Assembly: GCA_905331475.1 (NCBI GenBank)
Contig: CAJNYU010003878.1
Location: 1 to 64,000 of the forward strand
Reading direction: 5' to 3'
DNA from: Rotaria socialis
Lineage: Eukaryota > Rotifera > Eurotatoria > Philodinida > Philodinidae
DNA: 64,000 nt
Shown here: in pieces, positions 1 through 12,341 of the stretch
Position numbering within the stretch: the stretch's first letter is position 1
Layout of the letters: each line of letters starts with the position of its first letter
Program-made: the position numbers and the translations under genes
Notes under the pieces: model-generated
Told to the model about the DNA's origin: nothing
Seen by the model: the letters and a program-made list of their open reading frames with translations, nothing else
Databases searched by the model: none

Positions 1-2024
1 TTCATAAGAATATATCATTAATTAAATAGGGACAGACTGAATAAGTTTCAGTTGAAAAATGCATCTTTTTTATTATGTTTGTTCTATTGTATTCTTAATT
101 CTCATCAAAATCATCTTTCAACACATCTTTCTAGCTAGTTAATTATCATAACGTTTGTATGAAATCAAAAATTTCGAAGAGGTTGATGTCAAACATAACT
201 CGATAATGAATGCTTAGTCTCTGAGGAAAAAGTATTAGTGTCCCGTTAAGGTAAACGATAGTTTCATTATTATAAGATCATAGGAAACAAGTTTGCTTAT
301 ATTTTAAATATATCCTAATTTATTTTCAATTTAGAATGATACCTTGATTCCGTTGAAAATGTATGATTGTTTATTTTAGTACCATAACTTTTAATAGTTT
401 TATCCTTAATAATATTTTTAATTAGTTAAGCATTAGCATTACACTTAATATAGTATAGAAGAATCCTTAAAAAAAGTACTTCTAATTTGTTTCGCACAAA
501 TCACATTATGATCCGTGGACTGGTGAACAGTGAATAAGCGTTCGTTTCAAAAACTTAGGCAATGCAACACACTTATGCATTATATTATACACACACGTTC
601 TGCGTATAAAACCTGACTTAAATATAATGCATTTTCAATTTTATGATGAGAAAAAATACATACATTGGGTGAATATTGTTTTTTGTATAAAAGAGTCATC
701 ATTATTGAGGTTACGCCAATCGCAACGTGTCAATATCAATGTGTGTGACAGTTTCATTCTTTTTCACATCGTTGAATTTTTTCGCAAGTTTAATATAAAT
801 CTCTACGGATAATCTTCGATTTAATTTTTATATTATAACTTTTCAAACAATTAAATTTTGATTATTCTCTCATCGAATAAAACAGCTTACCAACACCAAC
901 AAGAGATGTGTTCACTAAAAAGATGTTGTAATCTACAATTTTTTGAGATTAAACACCAAGTTCGTTTCTATAACTTTGCGTCAGATTATAACGTTGTGAA
1001 ACAAGAGATAAATAGAAAAAAATTAGATCCAGTTTCAAATGAAACAAAAAAACTGTTATTGATCATGAATATTTTTTTAATTATGTATAAATTAAAAAGG
1101 AAGGAAGGTTGGCTGGTAAAAAGCCAACTACAGCACCACCATGAGCTACTAGATTAGGAGACTTCTCAAATATAAAGATTCATCTGAAGATAATAAACCA
1201 CAAGGAATACCTGCATAAACAGTACTCATTACATGTATCGCTACCATGCTAAGCCTTCTCAGTGAATCATACAAAATTAGTGACATCTATATTATGTTTT
1301 TATCATTAAACCCAAAATCCTTTTGCATATTTCTTAGTTGGCGTTTTTTAGTTAGAAATAAATTAGAATCTTAATTCGTAGTGCGTGTGTATGTAGTAAG
1401 TGTAGCTCAGAAACAAATGTATGATACGACACCAATCCGTTACACCAGACCACAGATCAGTATCAATATTGATCTACGACAAAGTTTTCTGAACTAGAAT
1501 TATTTTCTAATAGAAAAAAAATCTTCGAGCAGAGCCAAACGAAAATCTGATTGGTTAGAGATAGCCATTAGTAAAATATATAACCTCTCAGATAAATCGT
1601 TTTTTTATTTCAAATAATAAAAATAAATATGAATTGGATTTATTAAATTTTAAAAGATAAATTTACGGTTATATTATGATATATTTAATGAATATTTTTA
1701 TCTTATTGAATGCTATTCGTTTAATCAAGTGTTATCAAACGTCAGATAAACAACTAAATAGAAGGAAAAAATAGCTAACAGAAAAAAAAACAGAAAAGCA
1801 AACATATGCAAAAAAAGACTAATCTTTTTATTCAACGCACAGGATACACTTAAATGAGTGCGCCAGAATGACGGCACATTTTTTACTATTCTGCCTTTTC
1901 TTTTTGTCTCTCTATTTCATCCATCAGTTTTACGTATTTTTTTGTGTATATGACCTTAACAATCAATATTATGTATATTATTTTTTTTTACAGATTAATC
2001 ATTTTATCATATATTTGCTAAATA
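1..2024. other. Upstream intergenic region, no gene seen
   Basis: AT-rich sequence with only short random open frames on both strands. A strong acceptor (ten Ts then ACAG) ends at 1993, 31 nt before the first start codon of the window. It is either the end of a 5' UTR intron or a spliced-leader acceptor for the SR-protein gene. Confidence 0.6.
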
Positions 2025-3670
2025 ATGGGTCGAGATCGTTCACGTTCGATGTCATCCAGTTCTTCGTAAGTTGCTGCTGTTCTCAGCAAAAAATATTTCT
2101 TTTATTAATTTCTATTTTTTTTTGTTTAAGTGGGCGTGGTGTACAATCGTCAACATGGAATGGTGAAGAAGGTTATCGTATTCATGTGTCTGATTTAGCC
2201 GTTGGAATATCACGAAAAGAAATTGAAAGAGCTTTTGCAAAGCATGGCGATGTTAATGAAGTTTGTTATTTTCTTATTTATGCAAATAAGTAGTTTATTT
2301 TATTAATTAGGTATGGGTAGCAACAAATCCTCCATGTTTTGCTTTTATTAACTTTAAACATCGTGCAGATGCTGAAAAAGCTATTCGAGAAGTTGATGGA
2401 AAGTAAATGAAGTCAAATTTTTATTCGATAATATTTGTAAATTAAATCACTTTGATTTTAATATTTGTTTTTACTTTAGACTAATTGGTTCAACTCGTGT
2501 TGGTGTGAGTTGGGCGCGTACTCGCAGATATGGTGGTCGAAATGGTGGAGGTGGAGGTCGTGGTGGCGGCGGTGGCGGTACACCATATGGTTCCTATCGA
2601 AGTAGCCGGGGAGGTCGACGAGGATCGAGGTAAGAAAATATTAATTTTAGTTTTTACCTTAGTTAAATTTCTCACAATTATTAAATCCGCAATTTTCTAT
2701 TATTCAATACCAGATAATATGTGTAGCTTTCATCTTAGTGAAAATCTTTTCGTTTGAAATTAATTTTTTTTCTGCAATTAATTTTGATTCTAGTAGCTTC
2801 GGGCATACTCGAATGGTCTTTGATGAATCGGGCGTTATGTATTGATAAGAAAATGATGATCTGTTGGTCTTTTCAGTCACATGCAAATATGACTAATGGC
2901 ATCGGCTTTGTTTTTTCACTCTAATGATTTTTATGTGCCGAACAAAAATTTTTTTCTTTGGTTTTGAAGCAAAAAATAACAGATCAGGAAAAGTTGTTTG
3001 CATTTGTATGGATCTTATTTTCGGCTTGTGGGCGATGATGCTCGGCCAAGATGAATATTGATGGAAAGTTTTCAATTATTCATAATTTCTCGTATTATTT
3101 TATATTGTCGTTTCGCTTATTTTATTTAACAGAAGTCGTTCACCAAGTGATTCACGTCATCAAAAACGTCGAAACAGTCGATCACGTTCAAGAGGTATAA
3201 ATTTTATTTCATCTAATATTTGTTTGAAAAACATTTCCTGTTTAATTCTTCTATCAAGATCGTCATCGTCGTCGAAGTGTATCACCACGTGATCGTAAAC
3301 GTTCAAGTCGTAAAAGTACTGAACGAAATGGAGCTACGGATGAACGTAAAAGTGATGAGAAAAAATCTAAAACGCCTCCATCAGCTAAACGTTCTCGATC
3401 ACGTTCAACATCAAGAAAGAATTCATCGAACGATAAGAGAAAGTAAAAGATTGATTTTTTTTTTGTGAGAACAAAATCTATTCTAAACTATTTAGACGAA
3501 GTCCAACACATAGTCCAAGTCACGATGCTTATGATACTGGTTCACCTTCAACTACTAGAGTCGTTGAAAATAAGGCTTATGAGTAAATAGAGAATTTGTT
3601 TTCCGTTATTTGATTTCTATTTTGATTTGTTTTCAGTGGATCACCGTTGGCTGCCGCTGATGACGAATAG
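2025..3670 (+). CDS. SR-family splicing factor, SRSF3/SRSF7-like (one RRM plus RS tail)
   Basis: Eight exons: 2025-2065, 2131-2260, 2311-2402, 2480-2629, 3133-3194, 3259-3442, 3496-3582 and 3637-3670; 780 nt, 259 aa. After a short RS-rich leader (MGRDRSRSMSSSS) comes one RRM at about residues 27-100, with RNP2-like IHVSDL, RNP1-like CFAFINF and the conserved VWVATNPP stretch typical of the SRSF3/7/Rbp1 group. A glycine-rich hinge (GGRNGGGGG, GGTPYGSY) follows, then an arginine/serine tail rich in RSRS, RSP and KRS. Such proteins bind exonic enhancers in nuclear pre-mRNA and recruit the spliceosome. No CCHC zinc knuckle is visible, so SRSF3-like fits better than SRSF7. Intron 4 (503 bp) is far longer than the other introns. 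The gene is the first of a head-to-tail trio on this strand. Family is sure; exact orthology is open. Confidence 0.9.
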
Positions 3671-3867
3671 AGTTTTTTCTACAAGTTATTTTCAGTAGTT
3701 AACTTATTTGGTATTCATTGATTTCTTTGTATCTTTTGTCTATCGTTGTTTTCTATCTGTAATGGGTTTAAGTGACTTGTGAGTTATTTTTTTTCCAAAA
3801 AAATAAAATCAATTGTTGGCTTAATAATCAAGAAAAAATAAATAATACTATTAATGTGTATCTTTGC

Positions 3868-3869
3868 AG
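3868..3869 (+). promoter_or_regulatory. Candidate spliced-leader acceptor before V-ATPase D
   Basis: TCTTTGCAG ends at 3869, 28 nt before the V-ATPase start codon and only 199 bp after the stop of the SR gene. An AATAAA at 3802-3807 lies in the same spacer, so the arrangement is polyadenylation signal, acceptor, then ATG, as in operons resolved by trans-splicing. Confidence 0.5.
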
Positions 3870-3897
3870 ATATTTTGTTTATTTAGCTTATTTGACT

Positions 3898-5830
3898 ATG
3901 TCGGATAAAGATCGTTATAATGTCTTTCCATCACGAATGTAAGATTGTTTCTTTTTTATTTTATTGAATTGAATTTTTGTTTTAAGGGCTCAGACAATCA
4001 TGAAAGCTCGTTTGAAAGGTGCTCAAACAGGTCATAACTTATTAAAAAAGAAAGCAGATGCATTAGCGATTCGTTTTCGTTCAATATTAAAGAAAATTAT
4101 TGACGTAAAATTGAACTAAAACTAAACATATTTCACGAGCTCTATTTCGTAAATTTTAGACCAAATTATTAATGGGTGATGTTATGAAAATCGCTGCCTT
4201 TTCGTTAGCTGAAGCTAAATTTTCAATGAGTGGAGATTTTACGCAAGTTGTTATTCAAAGTGTTAGTAAAGCACAAATTAAAATCCGTTCGAAACGAGAT
4301 AATGTTGCCGGTAAGTTTAATTTGACATTTTTTCCACTTATGAAATCTATGCCACATTTTAAATTTTAATCATCTCAAAGACGATCTTTAATAAATTTCT
4401 TTTGTCTTTCATTTTTATTGATATTTAGTATTTTTTTAAAAAGGAAATATCATTGAAAACAACTAGAGTATCTCATTTTATACAGGATTTTACAAACACT
4501 CGAAGATGATATCCTTAAAACCTAATTTCTAACGTTTTCTTGAACTTGAAAATTACTGCGCATTGGTTATTAGTAATACACTATTTAGATATAGGCTGAA
4601 TTCTTTTAATCATAATACATAGAATGTAGAATACGTTAATTTTATATTTTTGATATAGAGACGCTTCAGTTTAGCTTTTTTTCTGCTATTATTCGACAGA
4701 ATTTGTATTATCATAAGTGTAATAGAAAATTTCTATGATAACTAAATCTAGTTAAATCTAATATTCGATTTATTAGCATATTGTTTATGCCATGGGGTCG
4801 AATTAACTGGTGTTATATTTTAGTTAATATGAATGAAAGTATTCCTTCGAAAAAATAATCTTTGATTAATATATTGATCTGCATGAATCAATTTTATAAG
4901 CATATTCAGAAATAAATAAATAAAAAGGAATCTTGCATGAAAACCGGCGAATTAGATTCTTCAATTTTTAAAATTTAAAACAGCGTTATACACAGCTAAA
5001 ACAATTGACTGGAAATTTGAATAGAAATTTCTATCAGTATTTATAACTTTAAATAAATTAGTCGCGTTACACAATCCTTCGGTAGAGCCTATGAAATTGT
5101 TTTGGAACAGAAAAATATTCAATTCTTTATATATTTGACTAATCCAATATTTCTTTATTGGCAGTTAGCTATTTCATATATATTTATGTTTTATTTTATT
5201 TTACTTTATTTTATTTAGGTGTAATTTTACCTTCATTTGAATCATTCAATGATGGAGGAGATAGTATGCATTTGTTTCTTTCTTAATTATTAAACGGCTA
5301 CTAAATTATTTCTTTTAGCCTTTGAATTAACTGGATTGGGTCGAGGTGGTATGCAATTACAAAAATTGAAACGCAATTATGCTGACGCAATAAAAATCCT
5401 AATCGAACTAGCTACACTTCAAACATCATTCCTTATACTTGATGATGTTATTAAAGTAACTAATCGACGTGTAAATGCTATTGAACATGGTTTGTATTTG
5501 GGTTTTTTAAATCTGCACTGGTAACGATTTAATCTTCTTTAGTTATTATACCAAAAATAAGTCGAACAATAACTTATATCGTATCAGAATTGGATGAAAT
5601 GGAGCGTGAAGAGTTTTATCGGTAGGAAAGAAAGCAGAGCTGAATTTTTATTTTCTACATTTACTATGAATTATTTATTTAGTCTTAAAAAAGTGCAAGA
5701 AAAGAAAAAACAAATCCGAGCGCTTCAAGAAAAGAATCGAGCTGCATTGATTGAACAAGGTCTTCTAACTGGAAACGAAGATGAACGAAATCTTTTAGAT
5801 CAAGAGCCTGAAGATGTTCTTTTTCTTTAG
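3898..5830 (+). CDS. ATP6V1D: V-type proton ATPase subunit D
   Basis: Seven exons: 3898-3938, 3987-4104, 4160-4310, 5219-5263, 5319-5489, 5543-5621 and 5683-5830; 753 nt, 250 aa, close to the usual ~247 aa of animal subunit D. It is the central rotor stalk of the V1 sector and couples ATP hydrolysis to proton pumping in endosomes, lysosomes and other acidic compartments. Conserved landmarks are the N-terminal coiled-coil stretch [18 protein letters not shown], the TGLGRGG segment, and [14 protein letters not shown] followed by the long C-terminal helix ending near [16 protein letters not shown]. Start [14 protein letters not shown] matches the family. Intron 3 (908 bp) is by far the longest and has no recognisable insertion. 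It lies 227 bp after the SR gene and 238 bp before mS25, all on the same strand. Confidence 0.96.
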
Positions 5831-6066
5831 AAAAAGAATGTTTTTTTTTTGTCATTCCATTTCCCTTAACTTCTGTCAATGATTCTGTCTATTTTAAACA
5901 TTGTCTGTATGTGATAAGCTGCAATTATCGCCCTTTACTTTTTTTTTTTATATGTAATTTTCCTTTATCTATTAAGTATGTGTATTGGACAAAATAGAGA
6001 TATTTATGCATTGAATCGATGAAAATAAAAATACATCATAGCATTTATTATCATGTATATCTTTAT

Positions 6067-6068
6067 AG
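6067..6068 (+). promoter_or_regulatory. Acceptor AG abutting the mS25 start codon
   Basis: ATCTTTATAG ends at 6068 and the ATG starts at 6069, leaving no 5' UTR. An AATAAA-type signal near 6025 sits between the V-ATPase stop and this site. An acceptor this close to an ATG, 238 bp after the previous gene on the same strand, fits spliced-leader addition. Confidence 0.55.
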
Positions 6069-6698
6069 ATGCCAGCTCCAATGTTTATGCGGGGTGCTGC
6101 CCCATGGCGTAATACACTTGCTTATCTCGAATCAGGGAAAATTATATTTCGTCCAATAGTACGCATATTTACTCTTAATTATACACTTGATAAACCCGAT
6201 TCCGATGGCTTACGTCGTTTCATATTTTGGCATTTAGCACAGATTCAATATAAAAATCCAAATGTTCAATGTGTTCAATTTAAAAATACGACACCAACAC
6301 CATTTGTCTCATTTTATTTATCTCGTTCATCATCTGATGATACTGAGAGTGAAGCAAATTCAGATAATGATTATGATATTGTTCATATGGATTGTTATAA
6401 AAAGACATCAAATGAAATTCACGATTCAATTCGACGTGTTATGGGAAAAAGTGAATTACAACAACGTATTGATTTAGAATTAACAGCACGATTAGAAAAT
6501 CCAGCAAATTTTGGAAAAGATTGTGCACATTATTGTATGTGTCTAGTTTATGGACAAATGTCGTGTCCAGGAAGAAAAGTATTACCAGAACATCTTCGTG
6601 GAAAATTTACAAGATATAAAATTGATGAACTTGACGAGATGCGAAAGAAAATTAGTGATGAAGAAGCACTAAAAGAATATTGGAAAAGGCCATTTTAG
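6069..6698 (+). CDS. MRPS25: Mitochondrial ribosomal small-subunit protein mS25
   Basis: Single exon, 209 aa. It is a structural protein of the mitochondrial ribosome small subunit. Segments that match animal MRPS25 are RNTLAYLESGKIIFRP near the N terminus, IQYKNPNVQ, FKNTTPTPFVSFYL, then the SNEIHDSIRRVMGKSE helix and ENPANFG followed by four cysteines, ending with LPEHLRGKF. Animal homologues are about 170 aa. The excess comes from an acidic Ser/Asp insert at about residues 86-103 (SSDDTESEANSDNDYD) and a longer charged C terminus. No cleavable transit peptide is obvious, as is usual for this protein. It is the last gene of the SR / V-ATPase D / mS25 trio, and AATAAA follows the stop at about 6705. 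Confidence 0.92.
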   Translation: MPAPMFMRGAAPWRNTLAYLESGKIIFRPIVRIFTLNYTLDKPDSDGLRRFIFWHLAQIQYKNPNVQCVQFKNTTPTPFVSFYLSRSSSDDTESEANSDNDYDIVHMDCYKKTSNEIHDSIRRVMGKSELQQRIDLELTARLENPANFGKDCAHYCMCLVYGQMSCPGRKVLPEHLRGKFTRYKIDELDEMRKKISDEEALKEYWKRPF

Positions 6699-8069
6699 AA
6701 TAGAAAATAAAATTCTCGGATACTTCTTTAAGAATGTATTGAAAATAAAAAGTTTCATTGATATTGATCAGAGAATAATTCAATTTGGTTTAATCTATTC
6801 AATGGAGGATACTTATGTTCTTAGATGCAAACATCAATGAATCTATTTCTTTCTTATATTGACTAATGCTTTCCCAGTTTATTGTCTACTAAACTCTAGT
6901 TAATGTTTTCGCAATTTAATCCAAATACTATTAATAGCAATGATTTATAGCTCTATTTATAATGGAAGAAGATCATTTGTATGATGAAGAATAAATAGGC
7001 AAATAAAAACAAAGTTGTCAATGTTCATAGAGTCCATGCAGTTTGTATACAGAAGGAAACCATGAATTTGATTGTTTTTAGTTCTTGAGAAACTTTGTTT
7101 TCCTCACTTTATCCGTTTCGGTTGTTGGTTGTAAATTCTTAGTAGCTATGTAATAGGATATCGTGATTTTAACTCAGAGCAGTCGTTCTGGCTATCGAAA
7201 AGACGCTGATTTAACCGTTTTATTTAACTTGCAATTTCATTCTCTTAAATTTGTGTAATACAGAAATATCTGTTATTCGCTATTCGTTCGCTCTATTCGA
7301 TATAAATGTCACAAAATGATTTCTAACATGTCATTTGATCTAAAGTGAAATGATTACATAGGGACCGTGTTCTATTGATGATCAATCTTTAAATAAATAA
7401 TCTTAAAGATCCGTGACAACTTATTGTCTCCTTTGAATTTGATCAAATATCAACAAAAAAAAGAAAAAACTATCATTTTACACAATATAGGCTTTGATAA
7501 GACTTTAATGTCAAAGTTGATAAACGCATCTGATAGTTATTATCTATAGCAAGAAAAAGTTCCAATCTTGATACTCATCTTTTTGCTCCCAAATCTATCT
7601 GAAGGTGATCTATATTTTCATGGTGAGTCATTGACATTAACATATGCTGTCGAACACAAATGTAATTTGATAGTTGTTCTGAAAAATAATTTTTAATTAA
7701 CATATCGGGATAGTTTTTAGAGAATATTACAGACTCTATAATAGAATAATATAGTTGATAGGTCATGACATTGAATTTAACAAAAGATTCTCTATGTGAT
7801 CATTACATTGATATGTATAACAAGTCTCTTTTATTGTAAAATATAAGTAAAACAATACCAACATTGAAAAAAATTAAGTTGCAATTCCTTTCTAAATTAT
7901 GAAGTCAAAAGACTCAAAAAGTATTAATAATTAAACAAGATTTAAGGCGATTGATTTATTTTTTAACGAACAATTAAACGATCACAAGACATCTGTGAAT
8001 AAAAATTGAATAAAATGATTACATGTTATTCTATATTATAAAATAAGAATCGAATCTTGAAAACTACGA
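6699..8069. other. Intergenic, no gene seen
   Basis: About 1.4 kb between the 3' end of mS25 and the 3' end of the ankyrin gene on the opposite strand. It holds a polyadenylation signal just after 6698 and otherwise only short chance frames. Confidence 0.6.
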
Positions 8070-8411
8070 TCAAGATTTATCTTCTAAACTGGTGGAATTT
8101 GTTCGTTGTTTTGATAACGTTTTTGATCCATGTCGCCTTTGGCTTGTGTTTAATAATTTTTCCCTTACACGTTCATATTTTGTATTTATCTCCTCACTGT
8201 TTCTTCGTCGCAAAGGAAAAAAATATCGATTGGAAGCTGCATTTGTGTTTTTTTCTTCATTGACAGATGCAGGTAGAGCAGATTGTAACTGAGTTTCATC
8301 GTTCTTAACATCTACTTCGACAGTAAATCGTCGTTCCCTATGAATTCGTCGTCTCCAAACAGCTGTTTTACTGGATCTATCACTTGGATACTTCTGTATA
8401 TTTAATTCAGT

Positions 8412-8447
<36 letters not shown>

Positions 8448-9408
8448 TGTTGCTTGTAGAAATAATCTTGAACAGTCACTGCCTGGTACCGATAGATCGA
8501 TAGCTTGATTACCATGGTTGTCGCATTTATTCACAATAGCTCCATTTTCCAAAAGTATACGACACGTATTAGTCATATCACATCTTGCTGCTAACATCAA
8601 TGGCGTTTCACCATCATCATTTTGTGCATTTATATCACATCCTTTATCAATTAATTTATTCAATAAAGGTATATGTTCATCATTTTCGTTTATATAACAA
8701 AACCAATGTAAAAGAGAATTTTCACCATTAGACATTAGTGAACAACATAGGGCGCCAGCATTTTCTAATAAATCAAACATAGCTTCGTCTCCATTTGTTA
8801 TTGCACAATGAATACTAAATTAAACAAAAAAAAACAATAATAACGTTAACGATAAAACTAAAATTATGATAGAAAAAGGCATACGGTCGCATTTTTGAGT
8901 GTCTTTCGACGTAATTCACATTCGCTTTTCTTTCAATTAATAATGATGCTAATGGTAAGTTCTTTTTTCTTACAGCTGTCATCAATGCTGTTTCTTTTCC
9001 ATCGTAATCTATATTATTTTCATCTTTATAAGTATACGGTGCAGGCTTATCTACATAAGCTCCATGATCTAATAGAATTTTAGCCATGTCTAACGAACGT
9101 TGAGCTTTATATGAACTATAATCTTCGTATACTTTAGAAGCTATCAAAACAAGTGGTGTTTGAAAATTAATCCCATTTGTTTGATCAGGCAGAGCACCTT
9201 GTTCAAGTAATAAACGAACAGTTAATGGTGTTCCATATTCAACGGCTAATAAAAGAGGTGTATTCCCATCACTATCTATTTGCTTATTCAGGCAATCACG
9301 TTCAATATCCAAAATACGACAAATTTTATCTGTATCATCATCTAATATAGCCGCTCGAAACTCTGCTACACTTGTTTTGAATAAATACGATAGAATTAAT
9401 TTCGACAT
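8070..9408 (-). CDS. Ankyrin-repeat protein with basic C-terminal tail
   Basis: Two exons on the minus strand, 9408-8885 and 8814-8070, joined in phase 2; 1269 nt, 422 aa. From about residue 45 to 310 there are roughly six ankyrin repeats, recognisable from DGNTPLLLAVEYG, LLLEQGALPD, KILLDHGAYVD, GKETALMTAV, DGETPLMLAARCD and ILLENGAIVNK. The intron cuts through the fourth repeat and its removal restores the frame, which supports the model. After the repeats come a poly-asparagine run of 11, then a region rich in Arg/Lys and Ser without a recognised domain. Ankyrin arrays bind partner proteins and the partner cannot be predicted here. There is no membrane segment or enzyme domain. The start follows AAG directly, another acceptor-like site. 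Confidence 0.82.
8416..8448 (+). repeat. (TTA)n microsatellite coding poly-Asn
   Basis: An uninterrupted run of TTA triplets on the plus strand, read as AAT codons on the minus strand and giving the asparagine tract of the ankyrin protein. Trinucleotide runs like this vary in length without breaking the frame. Confidence 0.9.
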
Positions 9409-10783
9409 CTTGCTTAAAATGTCAAAAAAAACTGCGAATAACTAATAATGAAAAGCAAAATCAAGTGAAATATATATGGCGATCGTCAGGTAAACGGAGA
9501 CTCATACTTTGTCTTCTCATATTTTTTTGTTTATTCTAATTAGTTTACGTATACAAATAGAAATGCAATGATGTAGAACATGCAATTGATAAAATCCCTC
9601 GTGTAGACAAGACAAGGTAAATAAAATCAACGACATTCGAACTATTTTTTTTTTGGTAGCCATTAGAACAAAAATAAATGAATAATAAATTCAGGCTAAA
9701 TAAGGCTTTATTATTAATGAGACGCAAATGTTCGATCAATTTTCAAATGAATTGAAGTAATGGATGAATAATAATAAAAAAATAGATTACATATTATAGA
9801 TCTCATTTATGCTTAGTTATTTATCAAAATCTTAGTATAAATTGATATTTTTTAATCGAAATTTTACTAGACATGCGTATGTATAAGAATCATCGGAGTA
9901 AATCCTTATTCATACAATTATGGTACGATAGTCTATATATCTATATTCCCAAGTGTTTAACACATAATTAGCTATGTCTGGTGTAGGATGATTATTAAAA
10001 TTAGGTAACAAATCACAACACATTTGTACTACGATGAAAAATCAGATTTTGAATGAGCATGAAGAGCAACGAATGAAAGATTTTAAAACTCAGTCGTAGT
10101 AAGAGTAATTGGTCATCGAAAAAGATAATGACAAATAATATAGCAGGTGAAGAAATAAAGATTTGGAAAGAACGAAATAGTAATTTAATCGACTATGATT
10201 TTAACCTAGCGATCGACTCGGAAGAAATCATTTTTCAAAACAAATAACAGCGCAACATAGCTCACATAGTTTTCTTTACCTTGTGTGTAAAACAATTATA
10301 AAATAAATTGTATACGGTGACAAGCAATAAACACTTGAATCTAATTATGTACGATTGTTTTAAATTATCTATCAACATCAACTGGTACATTCTTCTTTTT
10401 TGTCATGATTCTTCATGGATATCAATCGATTTGAGACATGAAACAGAATGAGACAAGTTGGAATGTTTGAGAATAAATAATATGAATAGATACATTTTTA
10501 GAATCCCTGGAAACATAGTCGCCGAAAGGAATGCCCTTAGGTGTTTGCAATAAAATCATCTCCTTTTCTTCTTTCTGAATCAATATATATATATACATAT
10601 ATATATTGCTTTTTAATTCATCTAGCTAAATTATCTTCGATTAATTAACATTATTCCAATTTGAGTTTTGTCAAATAGTGTAGCATTTTACACTAGTCAA
10701 TTATATAATAATTCATTTTCTCAAATCTCATATTTACAGTGATTGAAGGACATTTATTTATTGAAAGAAATTTCTAGAAAATA
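9409..10783. other. Intergenic between divergent genes
   Basis: Start sites of the ankyrin gene (-) and the F-box-like gene (+) face away from each other across 1.4 kb. No coding exon seen. A TA-rich near-palindromic run of about 26 bp lies near 10583-10610. Confidence 0.6.
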
Positions 10784-11801
10784 ATGATTACTAAATTTGA
10801 AAATCTTCATAATAAAATTATAAGAAGTATCATGGCATATATTTCATCACCTAACGATTTATATTACGCTTTTTCTGGACTGACTCAACGACTTGACATG
10901 ATTCTACAATCTATTCGTTTGAGTATTGATATTTTTCGAGAAAATAAACATAATTTTATGTTAGCTCATTATTTTTCAACACATTGTAATCGTTTACTTA
11001 TGTGTAATATTTGTCCATCGATTACACTCGTTCGATTTCTACGATTACGTTCATTAACAATGATTGAACCAACTGAATCACAATTTAATTCAATTCAATC
11101 CAGATCATTACCAATGCTTGAATATCTAAGGAGTCCTGCTACAATAGTAAGTATTTTTACGATAGATAATATGAAGGAATTGTTCAAGTATAACTTTATT
11201 TTAATGCAGATTATCTTTGAATGTTTATTTGGTAAGAAACAACAACGATGGCATATTCTTTGTTCTTGTAATTTTTTATTTTCTCCACTTCCAAAATTAA
11301 AAGCAACTTGACAATTGAACTACACTCTTACCGTATTAACAGGTATTACTTGCTCACGAGTGACACTCAGTCGGCTTCTAGTACTTCTTTCATGTCTTAA
11401 ATATTTACGTATGAATATGATTTATAATGATCGTTCAAATTGGATTTTACCAGCAAATGTAAAAGAACTTGTATCCTTACGTATTGGCTTGTTCCAGTTA
11501 ATTTATGATGATATTTCTTATTTAATTGGTCCTGCGTTAATTACATCTTTTACATTTAGATATTTACGATAAAAATACTTCTATTGATTTTTCCACGCTA
11601 TCTACTTTACTTATGTCTAAACCACACAAATCACAACGATTTAATTGTGATTATCGAGGACCAACTGTTAATCTAAACAAAATCAGAGTTAGGTATCCTA
11701 TTTTCCAAAATATCGAAGTAGAGAACACGGATCCAAATGGCATTATCAAGCTAGTTTGTAAATATATGCAACCATTCGAAAGCATAATACTTGCGGTGTA
11801 A
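10784..11801 (+). CDS. F-box/leucine-rich-like protein, four-exon model or decayed copy
   Basis: The N terminus has the F-box pattern FENLHNKIIRSIMAYIS then DLYYAFSGL, followed by leucine-rich sequence (LRLRSLTMIEP, LPMLEYLR, LKYLRMNM). Read straight through, the frame meets a TGA at 11309 and a TAA at 11570. Both disappear if introns are removed: 10784-11146, 11210-11231, 11343-11480 and 11560-11801 give one 254-aa frame with GT-AG borders (GTAAGT, GTAAGA, GTATTG donors). The first intron is 63 nt and in frame, so it could also be retained. The fourth junction is the weakest; a one-base frameshift is the alternative and would make this a pseudogene. F-box proteins usually recruit substrates to SCF ubiquitin ligases. 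An acceptor TTTCTAG lies 6 nt before the ATG. Confidence 0.5.
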
Positions 11802-12341
11802 TTTTGACAATATATTTTATTATAATTATTAATCGTTAAAATTATTAGTCTTCTCAAATTTGTATACTAAGTAAAATTCTAGAAATATTCTTCTCACAGA
11901 AAAAAAAATTTATCATGATATCTTGTATAAAAACTTCAACAAAAATTGATTCCTTAAATCACAATAAAATATGAATTTTTATAATTTTAATCAAAAATTT
12001 TATTGTGTTTTTGAAAACTTATGTTATGAAAATAAACATAAGAAAAGTTCTTCACATGAATAATGATAAATTTTAACAAGAGCTGCGAAACTTATTGAAA
12101 TTCTAGAAAGTTAACGTTTACACTATGTGTGAATAATTGGAAGTTCATCGGTTTTCATTTGAGATTTATTACAATAAAGATAGATGATATAAAAATTTAG
12201 AATTCATTTGAATATAGATATCATCAATTTAGTATCGAGACTATGAACTGTTTTATTCTTGCTGACGAAAATTAACTGTGGGGATTTGTAAATAATAATA
12301 AAAATGATTTAAAAACAAATATTATGAAGATTCATCTGAAG
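11802..12341. other. Intergenic between convergent genes
   Basis: 3' flanks of the F-box-like gene (+) and the PARG gene (-), AT-rich with A runs. No gene seen. Confidence 0.6.

Noticed and set aside
11147-11209. Reading the F-box-like gene straight through as a two-stop pseudogene
   Set aside because: GT-AG introns remove both stops and restore one frame, so a spliced gene is at least as likely; kept as an alternative in the feature entry.
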